From contig JAQUEZ010000291.1 of assembly GCA_028684915.1 (NCBI GenBank), positions 1 through 7,239 on the forward strand: a DNA stretch of 7,239 nucleotides, given 5' to 3'. Numbering within the stretch: the stretch's first letter is position 1; each line of letters begins with the position of its first letter. Below the pieces are notes generated by a model. That model was not told the origin of the DNA. It did no database searches and saw only the letters and a list, made by a program, of their open reading frames with translations. Source of the DNA: Desulfobulbus sp. GTDB taxonomy: Bacteria; Desulfobacterota; Desulfobulbia; Desulfobulbales; Desulfobulbaceae. This document shows, piece after piece, positions 1 to 7,000 of this stretch. Both the position numbers and the translations under genes were made by a program.

Positions 1-144
1 GCATTCTCCCGAGTATACATAGGAACCCACTATATAGGCGACGTGATAGGCGGCGCGACTACAGCTCTTCTTGCGGCCGTACTTGTGCGTCTCTTCTACC
101 GTGAAGGCTCACGTCTCGATAATATGCTCACTCGAATTTGGTAA
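1..144 (+). CDS. PAP2-family lipid phosphatase, C-terminal fragment (5' end outside the window)
   Basis: The first frame is open from base 1 to a TAA at 142-144 and gives 47 residues. The fragment carries the third PAP2 signature motif, SRxxxxxHxxxD, as S3, R4, H10 and D14 of the visible part. This supplies the histidine nucleophile and its partner aspartate in type 2 phosphatidic acid phosphatases. A hydrophobic stretch (about residues 15-33) that fits the last membrane helix follows, then a short basic tail. Substrates in the family include undecaprenyl pyrophosphate, phosphatidylglycerophosphate and phosphatidate; nothing here chooses among them. The stop lies 11 nt before the next gene, which also contains a PAP2 domain, so the two are probably co-transcribed. 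Family assignment rests on one motif and the helix, but motif spacing is exact. Confidence 0.72.
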   Translation, partial: AFSRVYIGTHYIGDVIGGATTALLAAVLVRLFYREGSRLDNMLTRIW

Positions 145-155
145 TGCAGTAGGTC

Positions 156-2315
156 ATGGCTCCAGAGATTGAAAAATTTTTCTCCACTATTCTTCCCTCA
201 ATAGAGCATTTTCATTTGTTTGGATACTGGGCTGCCTTTTTTGCCGCATTGCTGGAGACGGCTCTCGTGGTTGGACTTTTGCTGCCAGGATCAACATTTC
301 TTCTCTTACTCGGGGCTTTATCAGCCAGTGGACACCTCGATTTCGGCGATTTATTGTGGTTTGCCGTTGCCGGTGCAGTCCTTGGCGACAATTTCAATTA
401 CTGGTTGGGTCGACGATATGGTCATCAATGGATAAGGAAAGGCATATGGTTTCTTCCTTCGGAACTTCTCCAGCAGGCTCACCGTTTTTTCGACCGCCAT
501 GGAGCTAAAAGTGTATTTCTCGGACGATTCATTCCGAGCGTCAAGGAAATTGTTCCCTTCCTAGCTGGTAGCGTCGGTATGTCACAACGCACGTTTATGG
601 TTTGGAATGTTCTCGGGGCCATTGGCTGGGGCATGGAATGGATCAGTGCCGGCTACGTCTTCGGGCAATCACTCAAACTGGCACAGGTTTGGATATCGCG
701 CGTCGGTATGATGTTGATCGTGATAGTCATAACCTGGGTGCTGTTGTGGCTATTGCAACGGTTTGTGGTACGTCATGGGCGCAAAATGTGGCGCGTCATG
801 GCCTCGTTAGGCGATTCCTTTAATGAGGCGCTGGCGAACAATCCTTATGTGTGCCAATTGGTGCGCCGTCATCCAGACATCATCCGTTTTCTCGGCGCCA
901 GGGCCGACCGTTCGCATTTCACTGGCCTGCCGCTGACACTCTTTGGCCTGGTATTCGTTTATGTGCTGGCTCTGTTCGCGGGTATTGTCGAGGATGTCGT
1001 CACTTCCGACCCAATCGTTGCTATCGATCATGCGACTGCTCAATTGATCGCCGCTTTTCGTGCGCCTGAGGTCATCACTCCTGTTATCTGGTTCACCAAC
1101 CTAGGTACAGCGCCGATAGTCGGAATATTGTTTGGCGCAACATGTCTATTGTTGTGGTTTGTGCACCGTAAATTTGCGGTCATTGGCCTGTTGGTGTCGA
1201 CGTTGGGGGCATCGATTTTTTCTATGCTTGGCAAGTTGGCCTTCCAACGCCCTAGGCCGATCGAAGCGATAATATTAGAGCCGTCTTACTCGTTTCCAAG
1301 TGGTCACGCTACCATCTCCGTTGCCTTCTATGGTTTCCTTGGCTATTTACTGATCCGGTTTTCCAATGGGTGGAATGCGCGGGTTAAGCTGTTCTTCGTA
1401 ACAGCGGGATTTGTGCTTTTAATCGGCTTGAGCCGCATAGTCCTTGGTGTACATTACCTGAGCGATATTTGGGCAGGTTATTTAGTCGGCACCATGTGGT
1501 TGATCATAGGCGTGAGTGTGAATGAATGGCTCACTGCAAATCGACAAATGGCTTGGAATATATCGATTGATCGCCATCATAAGATTATGGCAGTTGGCTT
1601 GGCGGTTATCACAATTGCTGGCGTCATTGGCTATATATCGACCCGAAAATTGCCTGTTCATGCGGTACCAGTTGAAACTCATGTTCAGGTTGATCAGCCG
1701 ATGGTCGACATCTTGCGTGCCGAAAACCAATCTCTGACTACAACCTTGCTTGGCACTTCGGAACAACCGTTATCCTTTATCCTTGTTGCGGCGAGTAAAA
1801 ATGAGTTGATCGCCAAGTTGCAACAAGCTGGATGGTTAGCTGCGGATCGAATTGCCCACGGGAACATAGTACGCCTATTTAAAGAGGGAATGGATTATAC
1901 GACGTCTCCGTTAGCACCGGCGTTCTGGAACAATCAAATGAATGGACTGGCATTCGAACGTCCTTTTAAATTGGGACAAGGAAAAGCACTGGCGACGATT
2001 CGAATCTGGCATACGTTGCTGCGGTTTGGGCAAGAGGAAATCTTCGTTGGTATTGCACGTGAATATGTTGGTGTACGATGGGGTATCATGCACCTTTCTT
2101 CTCCCGATGTTGATGCGGCAGCCGAGCAGTTCGTCAATTCTCTCCAAAAACTCAGCCAGCCCTTGGCGGTTTGCCGCCAAAACCTGGTTTCACCAATGGT
2201 GGGGGCCTATTTGCTGGGCGACCGTTTTTTTACGAAAGGGCAAATCTGGCTGCTTTATTTTGGTGCCAATCCTGACGTGCAACGACTCTGTGAAACAAAT
2301 GGGCCAGAGCAATGA
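156..2315 (+). CDS. DedA-PAP2-LssY fusion: bifunctional DedA family / PAP2 phosphatase membrane protein
   Basis: This 719-residue inner-membrane protein has three modules. Residues about 20-200 are a DedA domain, with E34, the LPGS loop at 43-46, GDNFNYWLG at 77-85, FFDRHG at 111-116 and GRFIPSVKEIVPFLAG at 123-138. Residues about 255-460 are a PAP2 phosphatase with all three motifs: K360-x6-R367-P368, PSGH at 381-384, and S426-R427...H433...D437. A hydrophobic segment at about 476-495 leads into a soluble LssY-type domain (about 538-700), recognised from FILVAASKNELIAKLQQAGW, an RIWHT strand and the HLSSPDVDA motif. PAP2 enzymes hydrolyse lipid phosphates or pyrophosphates at the outer membrane face. 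DedA proteins are linked to returning undecaprenyl phosphate across the membrane. The role of LssY domains is not established. A TAG at 150-152 lies in frame just upstream, so ATG 156 is the first possible start; the ribosome site (AGGT) is weak and close. Substrate and coupling between modules are inferred. Confidence 0.9.
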   Translation: MAPEIEKFFSTILPSIEHFHLFGYWAAFFAALLETALVVGLLLPGSTFLLLLGALSASGHLDFGDLLWFAVAGAVLGDNFNYWLGRRYGHQWIRKGIWFLPSELLQQAHRFFDRHGAKSVFLGRFIPSVKEIVPFLAGSVGMSQRTFMVWNVLGAIGWGMEWISAGYVFGQSLKLAQVWISRVGMMLIVIVITWVLLWLLQRFVVRHGRKMWRVMASLGDSFNEALANNPYVCQLVRRHPDIIRFLGARADRSHFTGLPLTLFGLVFVYVLALFAGIVEDVVTSDPIVAIDHATAQLIAAFRAPEVITPVIWFTNLGTAPIVGILFGATCLLLWFVHRKFAVIGLLVSTLGASIFSMLGKLAFQRPRPIEAIILEPSYSFPSGHATISVAFYGFLGYLLIRFSNGWNARVKLFFVTAGFVLLIGLSRIVLGVHYLSDIWAGYLVGTMWLIIGVSVNEWLTANRQMAWNISIDRHHKIMAVGLAVITIAGVIGYISTRKLPVHAVPVETHVQVDQPMVDILRAENQSLTTTLLGTSEQPLSFILVAASKNELIAKLQQAGWLAADRIAHGNIVRLFKEGMDYTTSPLAPAFWNNQMNGLAFERPFKLGQGKALATIRIWHTLLRFGQEEIFVGIAREYVGVRWGIMHLSSPDVDAAAEQFVNSLQKLSQPLAVCRQNLVSPMVGAYLLGDRFFTKGQIWLLYFGANPDVQRLCETNGPEQ

Positions 2316-2457
2316 AGAAGGGAAATTTTAAGATAAAATTGTGGCTAATGATTGTTCTCGGCAAATTTGGTTAGCTGTTCAGGCAGTCTTTTTGGGGACC
2401 TCCTCTGAAAATTCTCATATCATCAGCCTGAATTTGGTTGAACCCTAGGCTTGGAGT

Positions 2458-2485
2458 CTGTCGGAAAACAGATGTTTTCCGACAG
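2458..2485. promoter_or_regulatory. Res-like site I: perfect 13-bp inverted repeat with a 2-bp centre
   Basis: Arms CTGTCGGAAAACA (2458-2470) and TGTTTTCCGACAG (2473-2485) match perfectly around a central GA. The half-site begins TGTCGGAAA, like the TGTCyGA-type half-sites bound by Tn3 and gamma-delta resolvases. The 12+2+12 core has the geometry at which serine recombinases cut with a 2-nt overlap. It lies 108 bp upstream of the resolvase start, where a crossover site is expected. The palindrome is not followed by a T tract, which argues against a terminator. An ordinary hairpin terminator for the gene ending at 2315 is the main alternative. Confidence 0.65.
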
Positions 2486-2531
2486 GAGGCTGACTGGCAG
2501 CAACAAAACCAAATCTAATTCATATTTTTTA

Positions 2532-2560
2532 TACGAAAAACTCTGTCGGAAAGCTATAGT
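2532..2560 (+). promoter_or_regulatory. Candidate tnpR promoter
   Basis: TATAGT at 2555-2560 is a fair -10 box. At 17-bp spacing the only -35 candidate is TACGAA (2532-2537), which is poor. Transcription would start at about 2567, between resolvase half-sites, so bound resolvase would be expected to block it. That would fit the autoregulation known for Tn3-family tnpR genes. The box is suggestive only. Confidence 0.3.
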
Positions 2561-2592
2561 GTACGGAAAACCCTTACAGGAGGTTTTCCGTT
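2543..2592 (+). promoter_or_regulatory. Accessory res-like half-sites overlapping the tnpR ribosome binding site
   Basis: A further half-site, CTGTCGGAAA, lies at 2543-2552. A perfect 10-bp inverted repeat follows: ACGGAAAACC (2563-2572) and GGTTTTCCGT (2582-2591) around a 9-nt spacer. The half-sites share the GGAAAAC core with site I, so they are likely resolvase accessory sites II/III, although exact site boundaries cannot be drawn by eye. The Shine-Dalgarno sequence AGGAGG (2578-2583) lies in the spacer and start of the right arm, 10 nt before the ATG. In RNA the same repeat could form a stem-loop that affects access to the ribosome site. Confidence 0.5.
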
Positions 2593-2593
2593 A

Positions 2594-3187
2594 ATGTTAA
2601 TCGGCTATATGAGGGTTTCGTCGGATTCGGATCGGCAAAGTACAGACCTGCAGCGCGATGCACTCCTGAAAGCTGGGGTTGATGTCAGGAACATTTTCGA
2701 GGATAAAGCTTCGGGAGCCAGGGATGATCGAACCGGGCTGAGTAAGGCGCTGGAGTATGTCAATCCCGGTGATGTGTTTGTTGTCTGGAAACTAGACCGC
2801 CTTGGGCGATCCCTGACCCATTTGATTTCCATTGTGAATGAATTGAGGGAAAAACGGGCCGCCTTTTGTTCCCTCACCGAAAACATGGATACCAGTACGC
2901 CGTCAGGAGAACTTTTCTTTCACGTTTTTGGTGCGCTTGCACAGTATGAGCGCGCTTTAATCCAAGAACGTGTCATAGCTGGTTTATCTGCCGCTCGGCA
3001 GCGTGGCAGGATCGGTGGTCGACCACGCGCCATTGTCGGCGAGAAACTCGACGCGATTATTGTCGCGCTTGATAGTGGGATGTCCAAGGCGGCGGTATGC
3101 AGAAACTTCGGTGTCAAACGCACCACCTTGATTGAAACACTCGCGCGGGTCAACTGGGCAGGACCGCGTAGTGTCTCGCCACGATGA
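2594..3187 (+). CDS. tnpR: Serine recombinase, Tn3-family resolvase (TnpR)
   Basis: The 197-residue protein is expected to resolve transposition cointegrates by recombining two res copies. The N-terminal catalytic domain starts GYMRVSS, giving R7 and catalytic serine S9. The motif KLDRLGRSL follows, with D68, R69 and R72 of the active site. A long helix spans about 103-137 with YERALIQERV. The arm GRIGGRPRA at 138-146 is the usual minor-groove linker, and a Hin-type helix-turn-helix lies at about 162-185. Length fits the family (about 185-200). The ATG is preceded by AGGAGG at 10-nt spacing, so the start is well supported. Res-like repeats lie immediately upstream. DNA invertases of the Hin/Gin/Pin group look alike, but adjacency to a Tn3 transposase favours a resolvase. 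It is convergent with the hicB-like gene, with 24 bp between the stops. Confidence 0.93.
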   Translation: MLIGYMRVSSDSDRQSTDLQRDALLKAGVDVRNIFEDKASGARDDRTGLSKALEYVNPGDVFVVWKLDRLGRSLTHLISIVNELREKRAAFCSLTENMDTSTPSGELFFHVFGALAQYERALIQERVIAGLSAARQRGRIGGRPRAIVGEKLDAIIVALDSGMSKAAVCRNFGVKRTTLIETLARVNWAGPRSVSPR

Positions 3188-3211
3188 AGCCAAAAGCGAG
3201 CCTCTGACCAT

Positions 3212-3481
3212 TTAAGAGTGCGAGCCGTTACATATAAAGGTTACATGCGCCCATAAAGCTCTGGCATAATCAGGATTATCATAATGCTTCTCCACCTCAG
3301 ACGGTTCAGGAACACTCTTCCCCTCTTCAGCCAAAATCTCCAAATGGTCAGAAATAGCCTCTTGGGTATTATTCAGAGCTTCATCGATGGTTTCCCCAGC
3401 TGAAAAGCATCCGGGAATATCGGGAACCGATACACCAAAACAAGAGTCCTGATCTTTATGTATTGCGACGGGGTATTTCAT
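3212..3481 (-). CDS. HicB-family antitoxin, C-terminally truncated, no HicA partner seen
   Basis: The 89-residue product begins MKYPVAIHKD and continues with VSVPDIPGCFSAGETIDEAL. This is the hallmark of the HicB (UPF0150) partial RNase H-like fold that binds and neutralises the HicA mRNA interferase. It then matches the usual PDYA-x-LWA-x-V segment at about 70-80. Full-length relatives of about 130 residues continue into a ribbon-helix-helix DNA-binding domain. Here the similarity stops near residue 80 and the protein ends after ten unrelated residues (TFICNGSHS and neighbours), just before tnpR. GGAGGG lies 12 nt before the ATG, a rather long spacing. No HicA-like frame is visible on either side. 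It is probably a remnant of a toxin-antitoxin module in the transposon, although short HicB proteins without a DNA-binding domain exist and it could still be made. Confidence 0.8.
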   Translation of the reverse strand: MKYPVAIHKDQDSCFGVSVPDIPGCFSAGETIDEALNNTQEAISDHLEILAEEGKSVPEPSEVEKHYDNPDYARALWAHVTFICNGSHS

Positions 3482-3544
3482 TTTTCGGCTCTTCCCTCCA
3501 AAATACGGTCTGAACTGCGGAGCTATCCTTTAATACCCATCTAT

Positions 3545-3562
3545 TTTTCTAGTACACTAAAA
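3545..3562 (-). promoter_or_regulatory. Imperfect palindrome upstream of hicB, possible operator
   Basis: The plus strand reads TTTTCTAGTACACTAAAA. TAGT (3550-3553) and ACTA (3556-3559) pair around a central AC. Outer TTTT and AAAA tracts pair as well, with one unpaired C. It lies 64 bp upstream of the hicB start, where toxin-antitoxin promoters usually carry an autoregulatory operator. The present HicB lacks a DNA-binding domain, so the site could be a relic. Confidence 0.3.
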
Positions 3563-3575
3563 GTGGCAAAAGTCC
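3559..3575 (+). repeat. 17-bp direct repeat, copy 1
   Basis: The sequence AAAAGTGGCAAAAGTCC is identical to a second copy 127 bp downstream. The repeat overlaps the right edge of the hicB-proximal palindrome. Identity ends abruptly on both sides. Confidence 0.75.
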
Positions 3576-3685
3576 ACGGAATCTTTTTTAGAATGGATCA
3601 AGAAGCAGTAGAATTGAGCAATTAATTGAAAATATAGAATATTTTTAAATGCCTTTGAGAGCTTTTACGACATTCTGTTAACGGG

Positions 3686-3702
3686 AAAAGTGGCAAAAGT
3701 CC
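3686..3702 (+). repeat. 17-bp direct repeat, copy 2
   Basis: This is the second exact copy of AAAAGTGGCAAAAGTCC, in the same orientation as the first and separated from it by an AT-rich 110-bp spacer. Such paired short repeats occur at ends of some insertion sequences as transposase binding sites. No transposase gene lies nearby in a position that would fit, so a remnant of an older insertion is only one possibility. Confidence 0.75.
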
Positions 3703-3880
3703 CATCGGCCAATGAACAAGATTCGATCTGCTCGCAAGCTTATTTGTACACTGCCCTTATCAAATTGGAATGACCTGATCATAGGTTTTTCCTTCGAATA
3801 CCCGTAGTGTGCTTTAGCTACCGGGTCATGGAGCCCATTAAACGCTCACGACCCTCGTTTCCGCCACCGTCTCCAATACA

Positions 3881-3923
3881 ATCATTCATCTTCAGGGGTG
3901 AAGCAACCCGCATCATGAATGAT
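3881..3923. repeat. 9-bp inverted repeat with nested hairpin
   Basis: ATCATTCAT (3881-3889) and ATGAATGAT (3915-3923) are perfectly complementary with a 25-nt loop. Inside the loop, TTCA-GGGG-TGAA (3891-3902) can form a small second stem. It lies about 150 bp before tnpA and lacks a T tract, so it is not a standard terminator. It may bind a regulator, or it may be chance. Confidence 0.4.
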
Positions 3924-4071
3924 AGTTGATCACTAACAAAATTTGGCGGCTTTTCTCACGCCCCCCTCCCGTTGGGCCACCTATAGAGAATATTGCAGGT
4001 CCATGGACATTGCGCCTGCAGCAACTCTCGACTTTTAAATATTGTGACCATTCTTTATCAGCGGTGATTGA

Positions 4072-7000
4072 ATGCCTGTCGATTTTTTAAACGAAGAGCA
4101 GAGGAGTAGTTACGGTCAGTTTTCCGAAGAACCCAACGAAGCACAACTTGCCCGCTATTTTCTGCTTGATGAGGCCGACACCGCCTTTATTTCTGAACGA
4201 CGCGGAGAACAAAATCGGCTGGGAGTTGCATTACAAATTACCGTTGCCAGGTTTTTAGGAACCTTCCTTCCTGACCTCACCGTCGTGCCGAAAAATGTTA
4301 AAGTCTTCGTTGCGAATCAATTATCGATAAAAGACATTAGGGTATTATCCGGTTACGCCCGGCGAGAGAACACCAGGTGGGAGCACATGACTCTGATCCG
4401 CGATCAATATGGTTATCGCGATTTTAATAGTCCGCCCTGGGGATTTCGCCTAAGCCGACATCTATACTCACGAGCTTGGATCAGCAACGAAAGGCCAAGT
4501 CTGATGTTTGACTTTGCAACAGCATGGCTCATTCAACACAAGGTGCTGCTCCCCGGTGTGACAACGCTCACACGCTTGATTGCGGAAATTCGAGAACGAG
4601 CCACTAGCCTCTTGTGGAGTCGACTTTCGACATTGCCCTCGGATGAACAGAGAGTGGAACTGGACAAGCTGCTGGAGATTTCGGAAGGACTACGCAATTC
4701 CCAGTTCGACCTATTAAAAAAAGGGCCCGTCAAGATTAGCGGCCCTGCATTTAATGATGCCATTAATCGTTACAAGAAGTTAGAAGCGTTTGGAATTCAA
4801 CGCCTTGATTTTTCACATATCCCTCTTGCTCGACTGAAAAGCTTAGCTCGACATGCTGGAATGATCTCCATGTACAAGGTTGGGCGCATGGCTGACAAAA
4901 AGCGAATAGGCTTTCTGGTTGCTTTTGTCAGAGCCTTCGAAACCATGGCTCTTGACGATGCCCTTGATGTACTGGATATGTTCATTACCAAGATCGTCGG
5001 TGAGGCAAAAAAAAATGGTCAGATGAAACGCTTACGTTCGCTGAAAGACTTGGATAAGTCGGCCCTGACCCTAGCCGAGATTTGCGCCATGATCATTAAT
5101 GATGAAACTAAGGACGACTGTCTAAGGGCAGCGATATATTCAAAAGTTTCAAAAGAGGATCTGGCGGAAACGATTATGATGATCCGCGATTTGGCCAGGC
5201 CATCAGATGAGGGCTTTCAAAAGGAGTTGATGGAACAGTATGGCCGTGTGCGGCGCTTCCTGCCAACGTTGCTTCGAGATATTGTTTTCAAATCTGCTCC
5301 GGCTGGCCAAACAACCCTGGACGCTTTGAATTATTTGACGGCAGATGGCATTAAGCGAACACAATACTTGGACAATCCACCTCTCGACATCATTTCAGGC
5401 CCGTGGAAACGCTTGGTCTTTGACCAGGAAGGCCGTGTCACCCGACGCGGCTACACACTCTGTCTTCTTGATAAGCTCCAGGACGCTCTACGCAGGCGAG
5501 ACATATACGTTGAACAAAGTGATCGCTGGGGTGATGCCAGATCCAAACTCCTGCAAGGCGAAGAGTGGCAGGCCAATCGCGTTCAGGTTTGTCGTTCACT
5601 CGGTCATCCAATCAAGCCCAAGGAAGCCATTGCCAGTTTGGTCCATCAACTGGACACAACCTACAAAAAAGTTTCGGCTAATTTTGACAACAATGCGAAT
5701 GTGATCCTTGATCTTAAGGGCAAGAATCCTTCTCTGACCATCACCAATCTAGAGAAGCTGGAAGAACCCGAGAGTTTGACCAGATTGAACGAACAGGTCT
5801 TGGGCCTGCTTCCAACAGTGGACCTCACTGAACTATTGTTGGAAATTCATGCTCATACCGGCTTTGCTGACGAGTTTACCCATGTCAGTGAAGCTAATGC
5901 CCGAGCCGATAATCTGAATGTCAGTATCTGTGCAGTTCTTTTAGCGGAAGCCTGCAATATTGGCCTAGAACCATTGATCAAACATCAGATTCCGGCTTTG
6001 ACGAGACACCGCCTCAGCTGGGCGAAACAGAACTATCTTCGGTCAGAAACACTCATCCGAGCAAATGCACGGTTGGTCGATTACCAAGCACTTGTTCCAT
6101 TAGCAAAAGAGTGGGGCGGTGGTGAAGTTGCATCTGCTGATGGAATGCGCTTCGTTACGCCGATCCGAACCATCAATGCAGGTCCGAACCCTAAATATTA
6201 TGGATCGCGGCAGGGAATCACATGGTACAACTTTATATCAGATCAATACTCCGGGTTCCACGGCATTGTCATTCCGGGAACATTGAGGGATTCCATCTTC
6301 GTTTTGGAAGGGTTGCTGGAACAGCAGACAGGACTAAATCCGACGGAAATCATGACCGACACCAGCGGCACCAGCAACATGGTCTTTGGCCTCTTCTGGC
6401 TTCTGGGCTACCAATTTTCACCACGCTTGGCAGATGCAGGCGAAGCAATATTTTGGCGGGTCGATAAAGACGCCGATTATGGCCCATTGAATGATTTAGC
6501 CCGAGGTCAGGTGAATGTCCCGAAGATCGAACAACACTGGGATGACATGCTGAGGATCGCGGGTTCTCTTAAACTCGGTACTGTGCATGCCTCTGAATTA
6601 ATCCGCTCGTTGCTGAAAAGTGAACGGCCCTCAAGTCTTGCCAAGGCTATTATCGAGGTTGGACGCATCAATAAGACTTTATATCTTCTCAACTACATTG
6701 ATGATGAACACTATCGTCGCCGCATTTTGACGCAATTAAATCGCGGCGAGGGGCGGCATGCGGTTGCCCGTGCTATTTGCCACGGGCGACGGGGAGAAAT
6801 CCGAAAGCGTTACCGCGAGGGGCAGGAGGACCAGTTGGGAGCCCTAGGATTAGTCACGAATGCTTTGGTTTTATGGAACACGATCTATATTCAGGCTGCA
6901 CTCGATCATCTTCGCCAGAGGTCGGTAGTGATAAACAAGGAGGATGAAGCCCACCTTTCACCTTTGGTTCACGGGCATGTCAACATGCTGGGGCATTATG

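Larger units (their letters stand above)
3482..4071. other. 590-bp stretch without a recognisable gene between hicB and tnpA
   Basis: I read both strands for a HicA toxin or another small gene and found none. The longest frame that caught my eye is about 34 codons on the minus strand from 3782, without a recognisable motif. The stretch holds the hicB upstream region with a small palindrome, two copies of a 17-bp direct repeat flanking an AT-rich spacer, and a 9-bp inverted repeat further right. The tnpA promoter must lie here or further upstream, but I could not identify convincing boxes. Confidence 0.6.

Noticed and set aside
1942..2331. 129-codon frame overlapping the 3' part of the DedA-PAP2-LssY gene
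   Set aside because: It is a shadow in another frame of a strongly supported gene, with no recognisable motif.
2324..2340. AATTTT-AAGAT-AAAATT as terminator of the DedA-PAP2 gene
   Set aside because: The stem contains only A-T pairs and has no following T tract, so it is too weak to call.
2394..2431. GGGGACCTCCTCTGAAAA as a possible left terminal repeat
   Set aside because: It begins with GGGG and lies just left of res, but beyond those four bases it does not follow the right repeat. It lacks the inner TTAAG end and is not preceded by AAGAC.
2432..2514. ATTTGGTT (2432-2439) and AACCAAAT (2507-2514) flanking the 28-bp palindrome
   Set aside because: An 8-bp match at this distance is likely by chance in AT-rich DNA, and neighbouring bases do not extend it.
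2458..2591. CRISPR-like or iteron array from the repeated GGAAAAC motifs
   Set aside because: The copies are irregularly spaced and in both orientations, which fits recombinase half-sites and not an array.
3680..3782. Short minus-strand frame of about 34 codons upstream of hicB as a HicA toxin
   Set aside because: It lacks the HicA glycine-serine-histidine motif and the typical C-terminal segment, is too short, and contains the 17-bp repeat.
3895..3932. GGGGTGAAGCAACCC as a degenerate left end
   Set aside because: The similarity to GGGGCTTGAAGCCC is limited to a few outer bases and needs gaps. The inner half does not match, and the site would leave tnpR outside the element.
5345..5704. 119-codon frame inside tnpA
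   Set aside because: It is an alternative frame of the transposase coding sequence, with no family features.
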